A stretch of 64,000 nucleotides of DNA, taken from assembly GCF_017303155.1 (NCBI RefSeq), contig NZ_JAEKJR010000001.1, forward strand, positions 744,001-808,000, in the 5' to 3' direction. This document shows positions 1 to 8,423 of this stretch, piece after piece (the first letter of the stretch is position 1; each line of letters begins with the position of its first letter). Both the position numbers and the translations under genes were made by a program. The notes under the pieces are model-generated. The model had not been told where the DNA came from and did no database searches. It saw only the letters and a program-made list of their open reading frames with translations. The DNA is from Microbulbifer salipaludis (lineage in GTDB: Bacteria; Pseudomonadota; Gammaproteobacteria; Pseudomonadales; Cellvibrionaceae).

Positions 1-8
1 AAATGAAA

Positions 9-50
9 CCTCATCCGGCGAGGACCTTGAAGGCGCTACGCCGGATGAGG
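9..50 (-). terminator. Hairpin terminator after the lipase gene
   Basis: A perfect 12-bp inverted repeat (9-20 with 39-50) with an 18-nt loop lies directly after the lipase stop codon (54-56, minus strand). Read on the minus strand the second arm is followed by a T-rich stretch (TTTCATTT), so it probably ends the three-gene transcript. The loop is long for a classical intrinsic terminator. Confidence 0.6.
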
Positions 51-53
51 GGG

Positions 54-1211
54 TCAGTGCTCTGTGTGGCGCCCGGCACGCAGCACCAGTTCAGACACAG
101 CGTTGTGCATGCGGATAAAAATTGTCCGGATGAGCGCGATGGTGATATTGGTGCCATCGGCAACCACGATACCGATCATTCTGCCGAGCCGGATGAGCAG
201 TCGGGTGACCCAATGGGAAACCTTCTTGCCGAAGTCGTGGGCCTTTTTGAGAAAAATCGCCAGTTGATCCATCAGCGTGAAGGTGGTGGCTCCGGTGACA
301 ACAAGTGCGATACCAGCAAGTTCTACCACCTTTTTCAATACCCACATCACCGCCTCAGCGGCAACCCAGGCCGTATTCAGTGTTAGCGAGAGGGGGCCAT
401 CTGACTCGAGCCAGCTCTGGATGCTGCGTTGAATCAGGGTGGGGGGGCGCTTTTTTCTCACCAGGTCCCAATTGTGCTTTTCTTCCCCTCCGGACAGTGA
501 GGCGATGTAATTGTCCATTTTGTGGTATTGGGCGGGGTTGAGTGCAACGCCGGACTGAAGGAGAAGATCACCGGGCCCGCTATCCGGCACATGGATAAAC
601 GGCCAAGTAGGGACCATCGCGACAGGATCGGTTCGATGGTAAACGCGAAAAATATTGGAGTCTTCGAGCCGCTTGGTTGCACCATTGGCGAAGAAGTCCA
701 GGCCTACGCGAGGGCTACCAAACGTATACAGCTTTACCGTTTTATTACTTTTTAACTTTAGATAATCTGCCGCGAGAGTGGCCAGAGCGCCTCCGAGGCT
801 ATGGCCTACACAGTGAATTGTGTGAACATCGTTCGGCAGGTCATCCACGAAATCGTCGATGCTTTTTACAAAGGATTCAAAGGTGTAATAGAAGCCCTGG
901 TGCACCAGGCCACCGGTGTGAAATTTTTTCAGTCCTGCGTTCAGGTCGGTTAGCCCGTCATAGAGGCTAGCAGTTCCCTTCAAAGCAACGAAGGAGTGGC
1001 CTGTGTAGTCGTTTATCCCATGTGTCGCAATGCCCATGGTATGTGTGCTTTTCAGAAAAGTGAACGCCCCGGTTTTCCCCTTTAGTTTCGTTTCTTCTAT
1101 GTTGAAGTAGTTTTCGTAGAGCTTCTTAAAGCGCTCCTGACGAAGGCTCAATTTTATGTCGTATATGTCTGATGCGAGTCTTGCTGCAAATTCGGGAGTC
1201 AGGTTATTCAT
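54..1211 (-). CDS. Class 3 lipase family protein with hydrophobic C-terminus; possible T6SS lipase effector
   Basis: Predicted 385-residue alpha/beta hydrolase of the fungal-type class 3 lipase family. The nucleophile elbow GHSLGG puts the catalytic Ser at about residue 138; likely partners are Asp195 (in HRTDPVAMVP) and His230 (in AQYHKMDN). There is no signal peptide. After the catalytic domain, residues about 275-385 are hydrophobic or amphipathic helix (a strongly apolar run around 285-315), suggesting membrane association. The ATG lies 3 nt after the TAA of the upstream gene, and its ribosome-binding site GGGAG sits inside the end of that gene, so the two are translationally coupled. Lack of a signal peptide, a membrane-seeking tail and two exported neighbours fit a secreted lipase effector, but no PAAR, VgrG or Hcp gene is adjacent. 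Lipase family: fairly sure. Effector role: inference. Confidence 0.8.
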   Translation of the reverse strand: MNNLTPEFAARLASDIYDIKLSLRQERFKKLYENYFNIEETKLKGKTGAFTFLKSTHTMGIATHGINDYTGHSFVALKGTASLYDGLTDLNAGLKKFHTGGLVHQGFYYTFESFVKSIDDFVDDLPNDVHTIHCVGHSLGGALATLAADYLKLKSNKTVKLYTFGSPRVGLDFFANGATKRLEDSNIFRVYHRTDPVAMVPTWPFIHVPDSGPGDLLLQSGVALNPAQYHKMDNYIASLSGGEEKHNWDLVRKKRPPTLIQRSIQSWLESDGPLSLTLNTAWVAAEAVMWVLKKVVELAGIALVVTGATTFTLMDQLAIFLKKAHDFGKKVSHWVTRLLIRLGRMIGIVVADGTNITIALIRTIFIRMHNAVSELVLRAGRHTEH

Positions 1212-1214
1212 GAA

Positions 1215-1703
1215 TTACTCCCAGGTACATTTTGTGAAAAGCGCAGGGCCGAAATCTCGGTAGATTTTTTCTTCGCTATTCAGGTCACACTTGAGGTCGA
1301 GTGCTTTTCCACCAAGCTCGGAATTCTTTGAAGAATCCCTTTTGGATGCGGACCAGATAACGATTTCCTTTCCGTCATGCACGACGGATATTTCCTGGCC
1401 TACAACGAACTCAGCCGGGATGAATTGCACTGCCGAGCGGCGACGCACCTCGGGGAGAGAGAAATTCCCATCATCATCCGTAACGGTTTCGTCCTGCTCC
1501 ATCGACTGATGCTCCCACTTGCGAATAATTTTGGCATTGCTAATAGGCTTGTCGTCTTTAGTCACTACGCCAGTTACCGGAGAAAAAAAGTAAGCCTTCC
1601 CTGCGTCAAAGATCGACATTGAATATCCTTTAGTGGTGCTGAAGGTGCTAAAAAATGCGCACAGTAAAATAAGTGCCAATTTTGGTGTAATTTTTTGGGT
1701 CAT
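1215..1703 (-). CDS. Exported DUF6795-like protein, possible immunity protein 1
   Basis: A 162-residue protein with an N-terminal signal sequence (hydrophobic residues about 8-25). The rest looks like a small carboxypeptidase-regulatory-like beta-sandwich: SPVTGVVTKDDKPISNAKI at about 42-60, then a TDDDGNFSLPE turn. From memory this resembles family DUF6795; not verified. Two cysteines in the last 30 residues could form a disulphide in the periplasm. It is a paralogue of the gene at 1983-2498: both share the G-x-P-x-x-x-A-K-I start, D-D-x-G-x-x-x-L-P, an E-F-V motif, IW-x-x-x-KRD and CTW near the end. It is transcribed just before the lipase with 3 nt between them. No function is established. 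Confidence 0.7.
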   Translation of the reverse strand: MTQKITPKLALILLCAFFSTFSTTKGYSMSIFDAGKAYFFSPVTGVVTKDDKPISNAKIIRKWEHQSMEQDETVTDDDGNFSLPEVRRRSAVQFIPAEFVVGQEISVVHDGKEIVIWSASKRDSSKNSELGGKALDLKCDLNSEEKIYRDFGPALFTKCTWE

Positions 1704-1982
1704 ATGTGGGCTGGAAATCCGACTACGGATGTTCAGGAAAATTATTTGTTGCTTCGATTCTAACGGTGTTTATTTGGTTGTCGATAGCTTTGATTTGTTA
1801 TTTGTGGTACAGGCGTACAAAGACCGGCGGCGGAGCAGGTTGTATGCGGTGATGGCGGTAAATTTACAGCCTTATTGAACTGTTCAGGATGCAGGTCAAA
1901 AAACAGTTTTCTTGCGTGCTTTCTTTTGATTAGGTAAAAGTCATTGGTTATGTTGACGCTGAACCACGGGGGGTAAATTTCG

Positions 1983-2498
1983 TTACGTGAATTCCTTTTC
2001 AGCGTTAATAGTGGAGTTATTCTTTGGTTGCCAGGTGCAGCGTGTTCCCACGATAGAGCCAAACGCGCGCTGGGTCTTTGGTTCACTAGTCAGCTCGCAG
2101 GTAAGTTGCAGGGGCGCACCGTACATCTCGCTATTGAGATCTGCATCACGCTTCGCGTAATTCCAGATTTCATATTCCTTACCCTCGAATTGCACCGCCA
2201 GATGTTGCGCCGAGACAAACTCCATGGGGAAGGCTTTGAGAAGGTGATTTTCGAATTCCGCCGGTAAGGTTACATGGCCATGGTCATCAGTAGTGAACTG
2301 ATCTGTGCGTTCTTGCTTCCACTCAATGGTTCGGGTGATCTTGGCTCCTCTGGCGGGCGCACCTTTGAATAGAATGGAAATTTCCATTTCAGAAAAAGTG
2401 CAGGCTTTCAATGGATTCATTTTGGACATGGCAGCTCCAGGCCAGGGTAGTGAAAGAATCAGAAGTGCAGCAGGCAGGGCGATAAGAAATTTTTGCAC
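1983..2498 (-). CDS. Exported DUF6795-like protein, possible immunity protein 2
   Basis: A 171-residue protein with a clear signal peptide (residues 1-23, ending PWPGAA). Its mature part parallels the 1215-1703 product: GAPARGAKITR, TTDDHGHVTLP, EFVSAQHLAVQFEGKEYEIWNYAKRD, then a cysteine pair in the final third ending CTW. It is the first gene of a likely three-gene minus-strand unit that ends with the lipase, though a 279-bp gap separates it from the next copy. Tandem divergent copies of a small exported protein beside a lipase are typical of duplicated immunity genes, which is the basis for the tentative role. The last 12 residues, rich in Asn/Thr/Glu, are absent from the paralogue. Confidence 0.65.
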   Translation of the reverse strand: MQKFLIALPAALLILSLPWPGAAMSKMNPLKACTFSEMEISILFKGAPARGAKITRTIEWKQERTDQFTTDDHGHVTLPAEFENHLLKAFPMEFVSAQHLAVQFEGKEYEIWNYAKRDADLNSEMYGAPLQLTCELTSEPKTQRAFGSIVGTRCTWQPKNNSTINAEKEFT

Positions 2499-2690
2499 TG
2501 ATTCCGCGTCCTTGGTTTCAGGTTGAGCGGATGATTGTAAGACGAAATGCTCACATGTCGAGTAACAATGTATTTGAAAAGTCAGTTGGTACTGTCGTGC
2601 AGGAATCCGCGACGCTCAACAGTGTGTACTTTAGGCGCTGTGGTCGGGCGGGGAGCGTGAATTTTTTGAGGGAATAGTGGGGCGGGTGTT

Positions 2691-2732
2691 GAGCATTCCG
2701 TGCAATGCCGGCCGACATTGCACGGAATGCTC
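2691..2732. repeat. Perfect 17-bp inverted repeat (strong hairpin)
   Basis: Positions 2691-2707 and 2716-2732 are perfectly complementary around an 8-nt loop. It lies 8 bp beyond the stop of the TonB receptor gene (2741, minus strand). No T-run follows on the minus strand, so it may protect an mRNA 3' end or terminate inefficiently. Confidence 0.7.
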
Positions 2733-2740
2733 AGGTTGGA

Positions 2741-4882
2741 TTAAAAGTGGATGCGCACCCCCGCTTCCACACTGCGCCCCGCTTCCGGCGCGAAGTCGCG
2801 CAACAGCGAAGTGGCGTTGCGGATTTCTTCATCCAGCAGGTTGCGTGCATTGGCAAACACCACCGCATCGTTACCCGCCAGTTTGAAGTTGTACTGGGCG
2901 GTGAGATCCATGCGCGTGTAGGCGTCGGTGCTTTCTTCAAATGTGCCGGGGCGTTTCTGCTCGGTGGCGTGGGTATTGCGCCATTGCCAGTTCCAGTTGG
3001 CGTAATCACCGCCGAGGGCGAAGCCGTAACGCAGCGGCGGCAGGCGTGGCACTTCGCGGCTTTCACCGGCGATGCGATCATCAAAGCTTGCACGCACACT
3101 GTCGCCAAACAGGGTCAGGCTGAGGCCGCTGGCCAGCGGGAATTGCACCGAGGCTTCAGCGCCATAGAAGGCGGCATCGCGGTTCTGGTAGCCGTAGATG
3201 GCGAATTCACTTTCTTCATCTTCCAGGCCGGTATTGGCGGCATAAATGTAGTCGCCGATACGGTTGTAGAACACATTGGCTTCCACTTTGGTCGCGTGCC
3301 ATCCGGTCGCGTCCTGATTGTGGTGGTGATAGCCCAGCTCCAGGTTGAGCGAGTTTTCCTTGTCGAGGTTTTCGTCACCGATGATGTAGCGGGATTCCGC
3401 CAGGTGAGCGCCATCGGCAAACAGCTCTTCGGCCACCGGTGCGCGCTCGGCGCTGGTCAGGCTGACACTCAGGTGCTGGTGCTCTTTCAGGAAATACTGC
3501 AGTGCGCTGGACAGGCCGACCAGAGTGAAGTCTTTGTCGTTGCCGTATTGTGGGTCGATGCTGACCGTCTCCAGGCGGGCCCCCAGGTCCAGGTGCCAGT
3601 TGCCCCACTCGCGCTCTTTCATGGTAAAGGCGCCGAGACTGTCGGTGATGGACGGGCGAATGAACGCCTCATCGCCGATCGCAGCAAAGTCCTTGCGCGA
3701 CACTTGCAGGCCGTAGGCACCGCGCCACTCGCCGCCGTCATCATGGGTAACCTCCACGCGACTTTCCCAGGCTTTGTTGGTGAAGCGGGTGCCGGGTTCG
3801 CCGTCCTCGATCTCGACGTGTGCGTAGTCGTTGTGACCCAGGCGGAAGCTGATCTTGTCCCAGTACTCGCTGTTAAAGGCGTGCTCGCCCTTCAGGTCGT
3901 AGCGGGTTTGGGCCAGGTCAATACGCACCCCTTCTTCGCCGTGCTCTTCATGCTCCTCTGCAAGCGCGTGCTGTTCGCCGCCCTCTTCGTGGTGCTCGTC
4001 TTCATGATGAACATGGGTGCCCAGGGGGATGCCGTAGTTGTTCTCCAGACGGTTGACAGAGAAGCCAATAAATCCGCGGTCGGTTACCCAGGACAGGCCG
4101 GCGCTGCCGCTCTTGGCGCGGGCGTTGGTGTTACCGACAAAGCCATCGGTATTGAACTCGTCCTCGTGGTGCTCTTCACCGGCGTGTGCTTCGTGGTCGT
4201 GCTCCTCGTGCTCCTCATGTTCAAGGACTGCGAGGCCGGGAATCTGTGTATTGCCGTTCTCCCGGTAGACACCGTCCAGGTACCAGGCCAGGTTGCCTGC
4301 GCCGCCACCGAGGCGAAACACGCCCGCATCCTGGTTATTGGCGGTGTCGTGACGCATCTCGACCGCGCCCTCGGTGGCTTCTGGAACGCGGGTGGGGATG
4401 CGGCCGTCAATCACGTTGACCACGCCGCCGATGGCGCCGCTGCCGTAGCGCAGGGCGGCCGGGCCACGCAGGATTTCAATGCTGTTGGCGAGCAGGGGTT
4501 CGATACTGGCCGCGTGGTCAGAACTGGTGTTGGAGGCGTCGGCCACGTCCAGGTTGTCGCTCAGCACCTTCACCCGGTTGGCGCTCTGGCCGCGAATGAC
4601 CGGCAGGCCCACGCCGCCGCCGAAGGCCGCATTGGCCACGCCCAGCTGGCTGTTGAGGGTCTGGCCCAGGGTGGCCGCGGCGGACTTGCGCAGTTCATCG
4701 CCGCTCAGTACAGAAACCGGCGCCGCTACTGCATCGGCGGGTTTGGCCAGTGGGGACACCGTAACATTGACCTCTTCCAGGGCCTCTCGGTCAGAATCGG
4801 TGGCCTGAGCGGAAGCGGCAGAAGACACAGCAGAAGAGAAAGCGCAGGCAACAGCCAGCGCCAGAGTGTTTACTCGGTACAT
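2741..4882 (-). CDS. TonB-dependent receptor with His-rich loops, ZnuD-like
   Basis: A 713-residue outer-membrane receptor. Signal peptide to about A26 (SAASAQA); N-terminal segment EEVNVTVSPLAK near 36-47; plug domain to about 165 with the typical ILRGPAALRYGSGAIGGVVNVIDG stretch at 137-160; then a beta-barrel ending in aromatic F713. Two His/Glu-rich segments (about 221-241 and 290-314) fall in predicted extracellular loops. Such His-rich loops mark the ZnuD family of zinc receptors, so zinc, or another transition metal, is the likely substrate. The gene follows, by 91 bp, a small exported His-containing protein on the same strand. I found no convincing Zur box. Nickel or copper uptake remains possible. 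Confidence 0.88.
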   Translation of the reverse strand: MYRVNTLALAVACAFSSAVSSAASAQATDSDREALEEVNVTVSPLAKPADAVAAPVSVLSGDELRKSAAATLGQTLNSQLGVANAAFGGGVGLPVIRGQSANRVKVLSDNLDVADASNTSSDHAASIEPLLANSIEILRGPAALRYGSGAIGGVVNVIDGRIPTRVPEATEGAVEMRHDTANNQDAGVFRLGGGAGNLAWYLDGVYRENGNTQIPGLAVLEHEEHEEHDHEAHAGEEHHEDEFNTDGFVGNTNARAKSGSAGLSWVTDRGFIGFSVNRLENNYGIPLGTHVHHEDEHHEEGGEQHALAEEHEEHGEEGVRIDLAQTRYDLKGEHAFNSEYWDKISFRLGHNDYAHVEIEDGEPGTRFTNKAWESRVEVTHDDGGEWRGAYGLQVSRKDFAAIGDEAFIRPSITDSLGAFTMKEREWGNWHLDLGARLETVSIDPQYGNDKDFTLVGLSSALQYFLKEHQHLSVSLTSAERAPVAEELFADGAHLAESRYIIGDENLDKENSLNLELGYHHHNQDATGWHATKVEANVFYNRIGDYIYAANTGLEDEESEFAIYGYQNRDAAFYGAEASVQFPLASGLSLTLFGDSVRASFDDRIAGESREVPRLPPLRYGFALGGDYANWNWQWRNTHATEQKRPGTFEESTDAYTRMDLTAQYNFKLAGNDAVVFANARNLLDEEIRNATSLLRDFAPEAGRSVEAGVRIHF

Positions 4883-4973
4883 TTTGAATTATTCCTGTCA
4901 ATCACAGGCCGCGGCCGCTCGAGAGACCGGTGCCCGAAAACGTAAGCGTTATGTGTTTGCTAAATCGGCGCGT

Positions 4974-5264
4974 TCAGCGGATAGACAGGTGTACGGGAGG
5001 GCCGCGGGCGGACTGGCGCTCCGGCTGGCAATCGAGGGCCGCCGGGGCCTGCTGCTGGATATACAGCGGCGCCAGGTCAGCGGAGACGAAGGTGAACTCA
5101 GTCCCCGCGGGGGCGGGCGTGTGGTTGTGGGACAGGTCGCACATGCTGTGCGCCCGCTCTTCGATGTGAATATGCTCCGCCAGCACCGGCTGCGCGAGCA
5201 TCAGCGCGAACAGCAGTACAAAGCTGACCCAGACAGGGGTCTTGTGGCGGGGGTGCATAGTCAT
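4974..5264 (-). CDS. Small exported His/Cys protein upstream of the metal receptor (DUF2946-like)
   Basis: About 96 residues from ATG at 5264; an ATG two codons downstream and one at 5306 are alternatives, but the 5264 start puts the signal sequence at the N-terminus. The hydrophobic segment WVSFVLLFALMLAQPVLA ends in a signal peptidase-like site. The mature part begins EHIHIEERAHSMCDLSHNH, a possible metal-binding cluster, and also carries a second Cys. Its position before the ZnuD-like receptor on the same strand suggests periplasmic metal handling. The family resemblance to DUF2946 is weak. Confidence 0.5.
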   Translation of the reverse strand: MTMHPRHKTPVWVSFVLLFALMLAQPVLAEHIHIEERAHSMCDLSHNHTPAPAGTEFTFVSADLAPLYIQQQAPAALDCQPERQSARGPPVHLSIR

Positions 5265-5319
5265 GGGCGGTATGATATTTGATCTCTGTGACGAATCAAG
5301 TTTCATCTGACACTATCCG

Positions 5320-5348
5320 CCAAATTCCGGCCCATTTGGGCGTATAAT
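5320..5348 (+). promoter_or_regulatory. Candidate hisB promoter with overlapping dyad
   Basis: A consensus -10 hexamer TATAAT is at 5343-5348, about 70 bp before the hisB ATG. A dyad CCAAAT / ATTTGG (5320-5325 and 5334-5339) covers the place where the -35 would be, and no good -35 hexamer is seen, so an activator-dependent or repressed promoter is possible. No experimental support. Confidence 0.35.
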
Positions 5349-5416
5349 TCGCGCCTTCTGTCTCAGGGGCCAGCCAAACCGGTGAGTCCCGCCCTGCAAT
5401 CAAGGATGTAGACCTC

Positions 5417-6004
5417 ATGCGCACCGCCAGCGTCAACCGCGACACTCTGGAAACCAAGATCCAGGTCAGCCTTAACCTCGACGGCAAAGGCACCGGCAAA
5501 TTCAACACCGGCGTCCCCTTCCTCGAGCACATGATGGACCAGATCGCCCGCCACGGCATGATCGACCTGGATATCACCTGCGATGGCGACGTGCATATCG
5601 ACGACCACCACACCGTGGAAGACATCGGTATCACCCTTGGCAAGGCCATCAACCAGGCCATCGGTGACAAAAAGGGTATGACTCGCTACGGCCACGCCTA
5701 CGTGCCCCTCGACGAGGCGCTGTCCCGCGTGGTCATCGATTTCTCCGGTCGCCCCGGTCTCACCATGAACGTGCCCTTTACCCAGAAACGCATCGGCAAC
5801 TTCGACACCGAGCTGTTCTATGAATTCTTCCAGGGCTTCGTCAATCACGCCCTGGTGACCCTGCACATCGACTGCATCCGCGGCTTCAACGCCCACCACC
5901 AGATCGAGACCGTGTTCAAGGCCTTCGGCCGCGCCCTGCGCATGGCCCTGACCCCGGACCCGCGGATGGAAGGCGCCATGCCCTCCACCAAAGGCGTGCT
6001 GTAA
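5417..6004 (+). CDS. hisB: Imidazoleglycerol-phosphate dehydratase
   Basis: A 195-residue monofunctional HisB, without the N-terminal histidinol-phosphatase domain of the E. coli enzyme. It dehydrates imidazole glycerol phosphate to imidazole acetol phosphate in histidine synthesis, normally as a manganese 24-mer in the cytoplasm. Metal-ligand motifs are visible: [12 protein letters not shown] near residue 35-46, [11 protein letters not shown] near 55-65, and the C-terminal half repeat with NAHHQIE. First gene of hisB-hisH-(repeat)-hisA-hisF. The start has AAGGATG about 9 nt upstream. Confidence 0.97.
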   Translation: MRTASVNRDTLETKIQVSLNLDGKGTGKFNTGVPFLEHMMDQIARHGMIDLDITCDGDVHIDDHHTVEDIGITLGKAINQAIGDKKGMTRYGHAYVPLDEALSRVVIDFSGRPGLTMNVPFTQKRIGNFDTELFYEFFQGFVNHALVTLHIDCIRGFNAHHQIETVFKAFGRALRMALTPDPRMEGAMPSTKGVL

Positions 6005-6017
6005 GGCGGGAGCGAAG

Positions 6018-6662
6018 ATGCAAAAGATCGTCGTCCTCGACTACGGCATGGGCAACCTCCACTCCGTCGCCAGCGCCCTGCAAAAAGTCGCTCCCGCTGA
6101 TGAAGTGGTGCTCGCCACCACGCCTGAACAAGCCGAAGGCGCTGACCGCCTGATCGTCCCCGGCGTCGGCGCCATCCGCGACTGTATGGAAGGCTTCATC
6201 CGCCCGGGCTTCGTGCCGCTGCTGAACCGGTGTGTCGAATCGGGCATGCCGATTCTCGGCATCTGCGTGGGCATGCAGATCATGATGGCGAGCAGTGAAG
6301 AAAATGGCGGCGTCGACTGCCTGGGTATCTTCCCGCAGCCGGCAAAGTTTTTCGGCAAGGACCTGTACGAAAATGGCCAGCATTTAAAAGTCCCGCATAT
6401 GGGCTGGAACCGGGTGCAGCAAGCCATCGACCACCCCATGTGGCGCAACATCGAAAACGGCAGCCGTTTCTATTTTGTGCACAGCTACTATGTGCCCGCG
6501 GAAGACAATGAAGCCGTTGCTGGCATCACCGACTATGGTGTGCAGTTCGCCGCGGCAGTGACCCACAACAATATCTTTGCCACCCAGTTCCACCCGGAAA
6601 AGAGTGCGGATGCGGGTATGCAGCTGTTGAAAAATTTTGTCGATTGGAACGGTGCTGCTTAA
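6018..6662 (+). CDS. hisH: Imidazole glycerol phosphate synthase, glutaminase subunit
   Basis: A 214-residue class I glutamine amidotransferase. The nucleophile is Cys83 in GICVGMQ; the His-Glu pair is in QFHPEKS near the C-terminus. It releases ammonia from glutamine and channels it to HisF, forming IGP and AICAR from PRFAR. It starts 13 bp after hisB with GGGAG as ribosome-binding site. Its partner hisF is two genes downstream; an inverted repeat element separates hisH from hisA. Confidence 0.97.
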   Translation: MQKIVVLDYGMGNLHSVASALQKVAPADEVVLATTPEQAEGADRLIVPGVGAIRDCMEGFIRPGFVPLLNRCVESGMPILGICVGMQIMMASSEENGGVDCLGIFPQPAKFFGKDLYENGQHLKVPHMGWNRVQQAIDHPMWRNIENGSRFYFVHSYYVPAEDNEAVAGITDYGVQFAAAVTHNNIFATQFHPEKSADAGMQLLKNFVDWNGAA

Positions 6663-6690
6663 GAGCGCCGGCCGGCGAAGTAAATAACTA

Positions 6691-6822
6691 GATGCGAAGG
6701 CAGGGTGCCGGGTAAGTCTTTTCAAAAGCGTCGGCAACAGGGATGTTGCCGACGCAGCGTACAGGGATGTATTCACAGCGGTTTTGAAAAGACTTACCCG
6801 GTGCCCTGCCGCCACCGGGCCT
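6691..6822. repeat. Long inverted repeat element within the his operon (family element 1)
   Basis: Arms at 6699-6727 and 6782-6810 are 29 bp with two mismatches. The centre holds a nested perfect 12-bp hairpin (6728-6739 with 6744-6755, loop GGGA), and ACAGGGATGT occurs at 6737 and 6761. The left edge GATGCGAAGG (6691) and right edge GCCGCCACCGGGC (6808) recur at the element near 14.9 kb; the core 15-mer at 6777-6791 recurs inverted at 33946. It fills the hisH-hisA gap and probably forms a large RNA hairpin in the his mRNA. Confidence 0.85.
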
Positions 6823-6860
6823 GAAACTAACCGGGGCCCCGAAACAGGAAGTTAACCAAA

Positions 6861-7604
6861 ATGATCGTAATCCCAGCCATTGATCTGAAAGACGGCGAGT
6901 GCGTGCGCCTGCGCCAGGGTGAAATGGAAGACGCTACTGTCTTCTCCGACGACCCCGTCGCCACCGCCGAACACTGGCTCAGCCAGGGCGCCAAGCGCCT
7001 GCATATCGTCGACCTGAACGGCGCCTTTGCCGGCAACCCCGTCAACGGCGACGCCGTCAACGCCATCGCCCGCCAGTTCCCGCAGTTTCCGATCCAGATC
7101 GGCGGCGGCATCCGCGACCTTAAAACCATCGAGTGGTACCTCGAAGCCGGCGTGCAGTGGACCATCATCGGCACCGCGGCGGTGAAAAACCCGAAACTGG
7201 TCAAGGAAGCCTGCCGGGAATTCGAAGGCCATATCATCGTCGGCCTCGATGCCAAAGACGGACTCGTCGCCACCGAAGGCTGGGCCGAAGTCTCCGATGT
7301 GCAGGCCACCGAGCTCGCCAAGGAATTCCAGGACTGTGGTGTCAGCGCCATCGTTTACACCGACATCGCCCGCGACGGCATGATGCAGGGCGTCAACCTC
7401 GAATCTACCATGGACCTCGCCCGCGCGGTGCAGATCCCCATCATCGCCTCCGGCGGTGTCAGCTGCATCGAAGATATCGAAAAACTGCTCGCCGCTGGCG
7501 ATGACAAAACCGAAATCTTCGGTGCCATCACCGGGCGTGCGATTTACGAAGACAAGCTCGACCTGCAAAAAGCACAACAGCTGTGCGACAGCTGGAACAA
7601 GTAA
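6861..7604 (+). CDS. hisA: ProFAR isomerase (HisA)
   Basis: A 247-residue (beta/alpha)8 barrel that isomerises ProFAR to PRFAR, the substrate of HisF-HisH. Catalytic aspartates Asp8 (in IPAIDLKDG) and Asp130 (in GLDAKDG) are present, as are the phosphate-binding GGGIR (about 81-85) and a C-terminal ASGGVS. GGAAG-like AGGAAG lies about 10 nt before the ATG. The repeat element upstream could lower or separately regulate hisAF. Confidence 0.97.
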   Translation: MIVIPAIDLKDGECVRLRQGEMEDATVFSDDPVATAEHWLSQGAKRLHIVDLNGAFAGNPVNGDAVNAIARQFPQFPIQIGGGIRDLKTIEWYLEAGVQWTIIGTAAVKNPKLVKEACREFEGHIIVGLDAKDGLVATEGWAEVSDVQATELAKEFQDCGVSAIVYTDIARDGMMQGVNLESTMDLARAVQIPIIASGGVSCIEDIEKLLAAGDDKTEIFGAITGRAIYEDKLDLQKAQQLCDSWNK

Positions 7605-7630
7605 CTGAAATAAGGAACCGGGACAACAGC

Positions 7631-8401
7631 ATGGGCCTCGCCAAACGCATAATCCCCTGTCTCGACGTCGACGCCGGCCGGGTGGTCAAGGGCGTGAATT
7701 TTGTCGACATCCGCGATGCCGGTGACCCGGTGGAGGTCGCCCGGCGCTACAACGAAGCCGGTGCCGATGAAGTCACCTTCCTGGATATCACCGCCACCCA
7801 CGAGGGCCGCGATACCACACTGCACACCGTGGAAAAAATGGCCTCTGAGGTGTTTATCCCCCTGACCGTGGGCGGCGGGGTGCGCGAATTGCAGGATATC
7901 CGCAACCTGCTAAACGCCGGCGCGGACAAGACTGCGATCAATTCCGCTGCGGTGTTCAACCCGGACTTTGTGCGCGAGGCCGCCGATCGTTTCGGCAGCC
8001 AGTGCATCGTCGTTGCCATTGATGCCAAGCAGGTTGGTAATCACAAAGAGCCGAAGTGGGAAATCTTCACCCACGGCGGACGCAAGCCGACCGGCATCGA
8101 CGCGGTGGAGTGGGCGAAGAAAATGGACAGCTTTGGTGCTGGGGAAATCCTGCTGACTAGCATGGATCGCGATGGCACCAAAAACGGTTTTGACCTGGCC
8201 CTGACCCGCGCCATCTCCGACGCGGTGTCGGTACCTGTCATCGCCTCCGGTGGTGTGGGTAATCTGCAACACCTGGCCGACGGCGTGCTCAAGGGTGGTG
8301 CCGATGCCGTGCTTGCGGCGAGTATTTTCCATTTCGGTGAATACACCGTGGCCGAAGCCAAGGCGTTTATGCAGAACGCGGGTATTGAAATGCGACTTTA
8401 A
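7631..8401 (+). CDS. hisF: Imidazole glycerol phosphate synthase, cyclase subunit
   Basis: A 256-residue (beta/alpha)8 cyclase; uses ammonia from HisH to make IGP and AICAR. The start at 7631 gives the family N-terminus [21 protein letters not shown] with Asp12 as first catalytic acid; IDAKQ near residue 130 carries the second. GGGVR and ASGGVGN phosphate loops are intact. A possible upstream start at 7583 would overlap hisA and is not in the family pattern. Last gene of the local his cluster; hisZ is 33 kb away, while hisG, hisD and hisC are not in the window. Confidence 0.97.
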   Translation: MGLAKRIIPCLDVDAGRVVKGVNFVDIRDAGDPVEVARRYNEAGADEVTFLDITATHEGRDTTLHTVEKMASEVFIPLTVGGGVRELQDIRNLLNAGADKTAINSAAVFNPDFVREAADRFGSQCIVVAIDAKQVGNHKEPKWEIFTHGGRKPTGIDAVEWAKKMDSFGAGEILLTSMDRDGTKNGFDLALTRAISDAVSVPVIASGGVGNLQHLADGVLKGGADAVLAASIFHFGEYTVAEAKAFMQNAGIEMRL

Positions 8402-8423
8402 CTCGCGAGTGCGTACGGCCCGC

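Noticed and set aside
2705..4945. A 746-codon open frame on the plus strand opposite the TonB receptor
   Set aside because: It is a shadow of the minus-strand receptor in high-GC DNA; the minus product has a signal peptide, plug motifs and a terminal Phe, the plus one has none.
5265..5310. Zur box before the small His/Cys gene
   Set aside because: The A/T-rich stretch has only a weak, unbalanced dyad and does not follow the gammaproteobacterial Zur consensus.
6691..6822. His-operon attenuator (leader peptide type)
   Set aside because: It is inside the operon, has no His-codon-rich leader peptide, and shares sequence with elements at unrelated sites.
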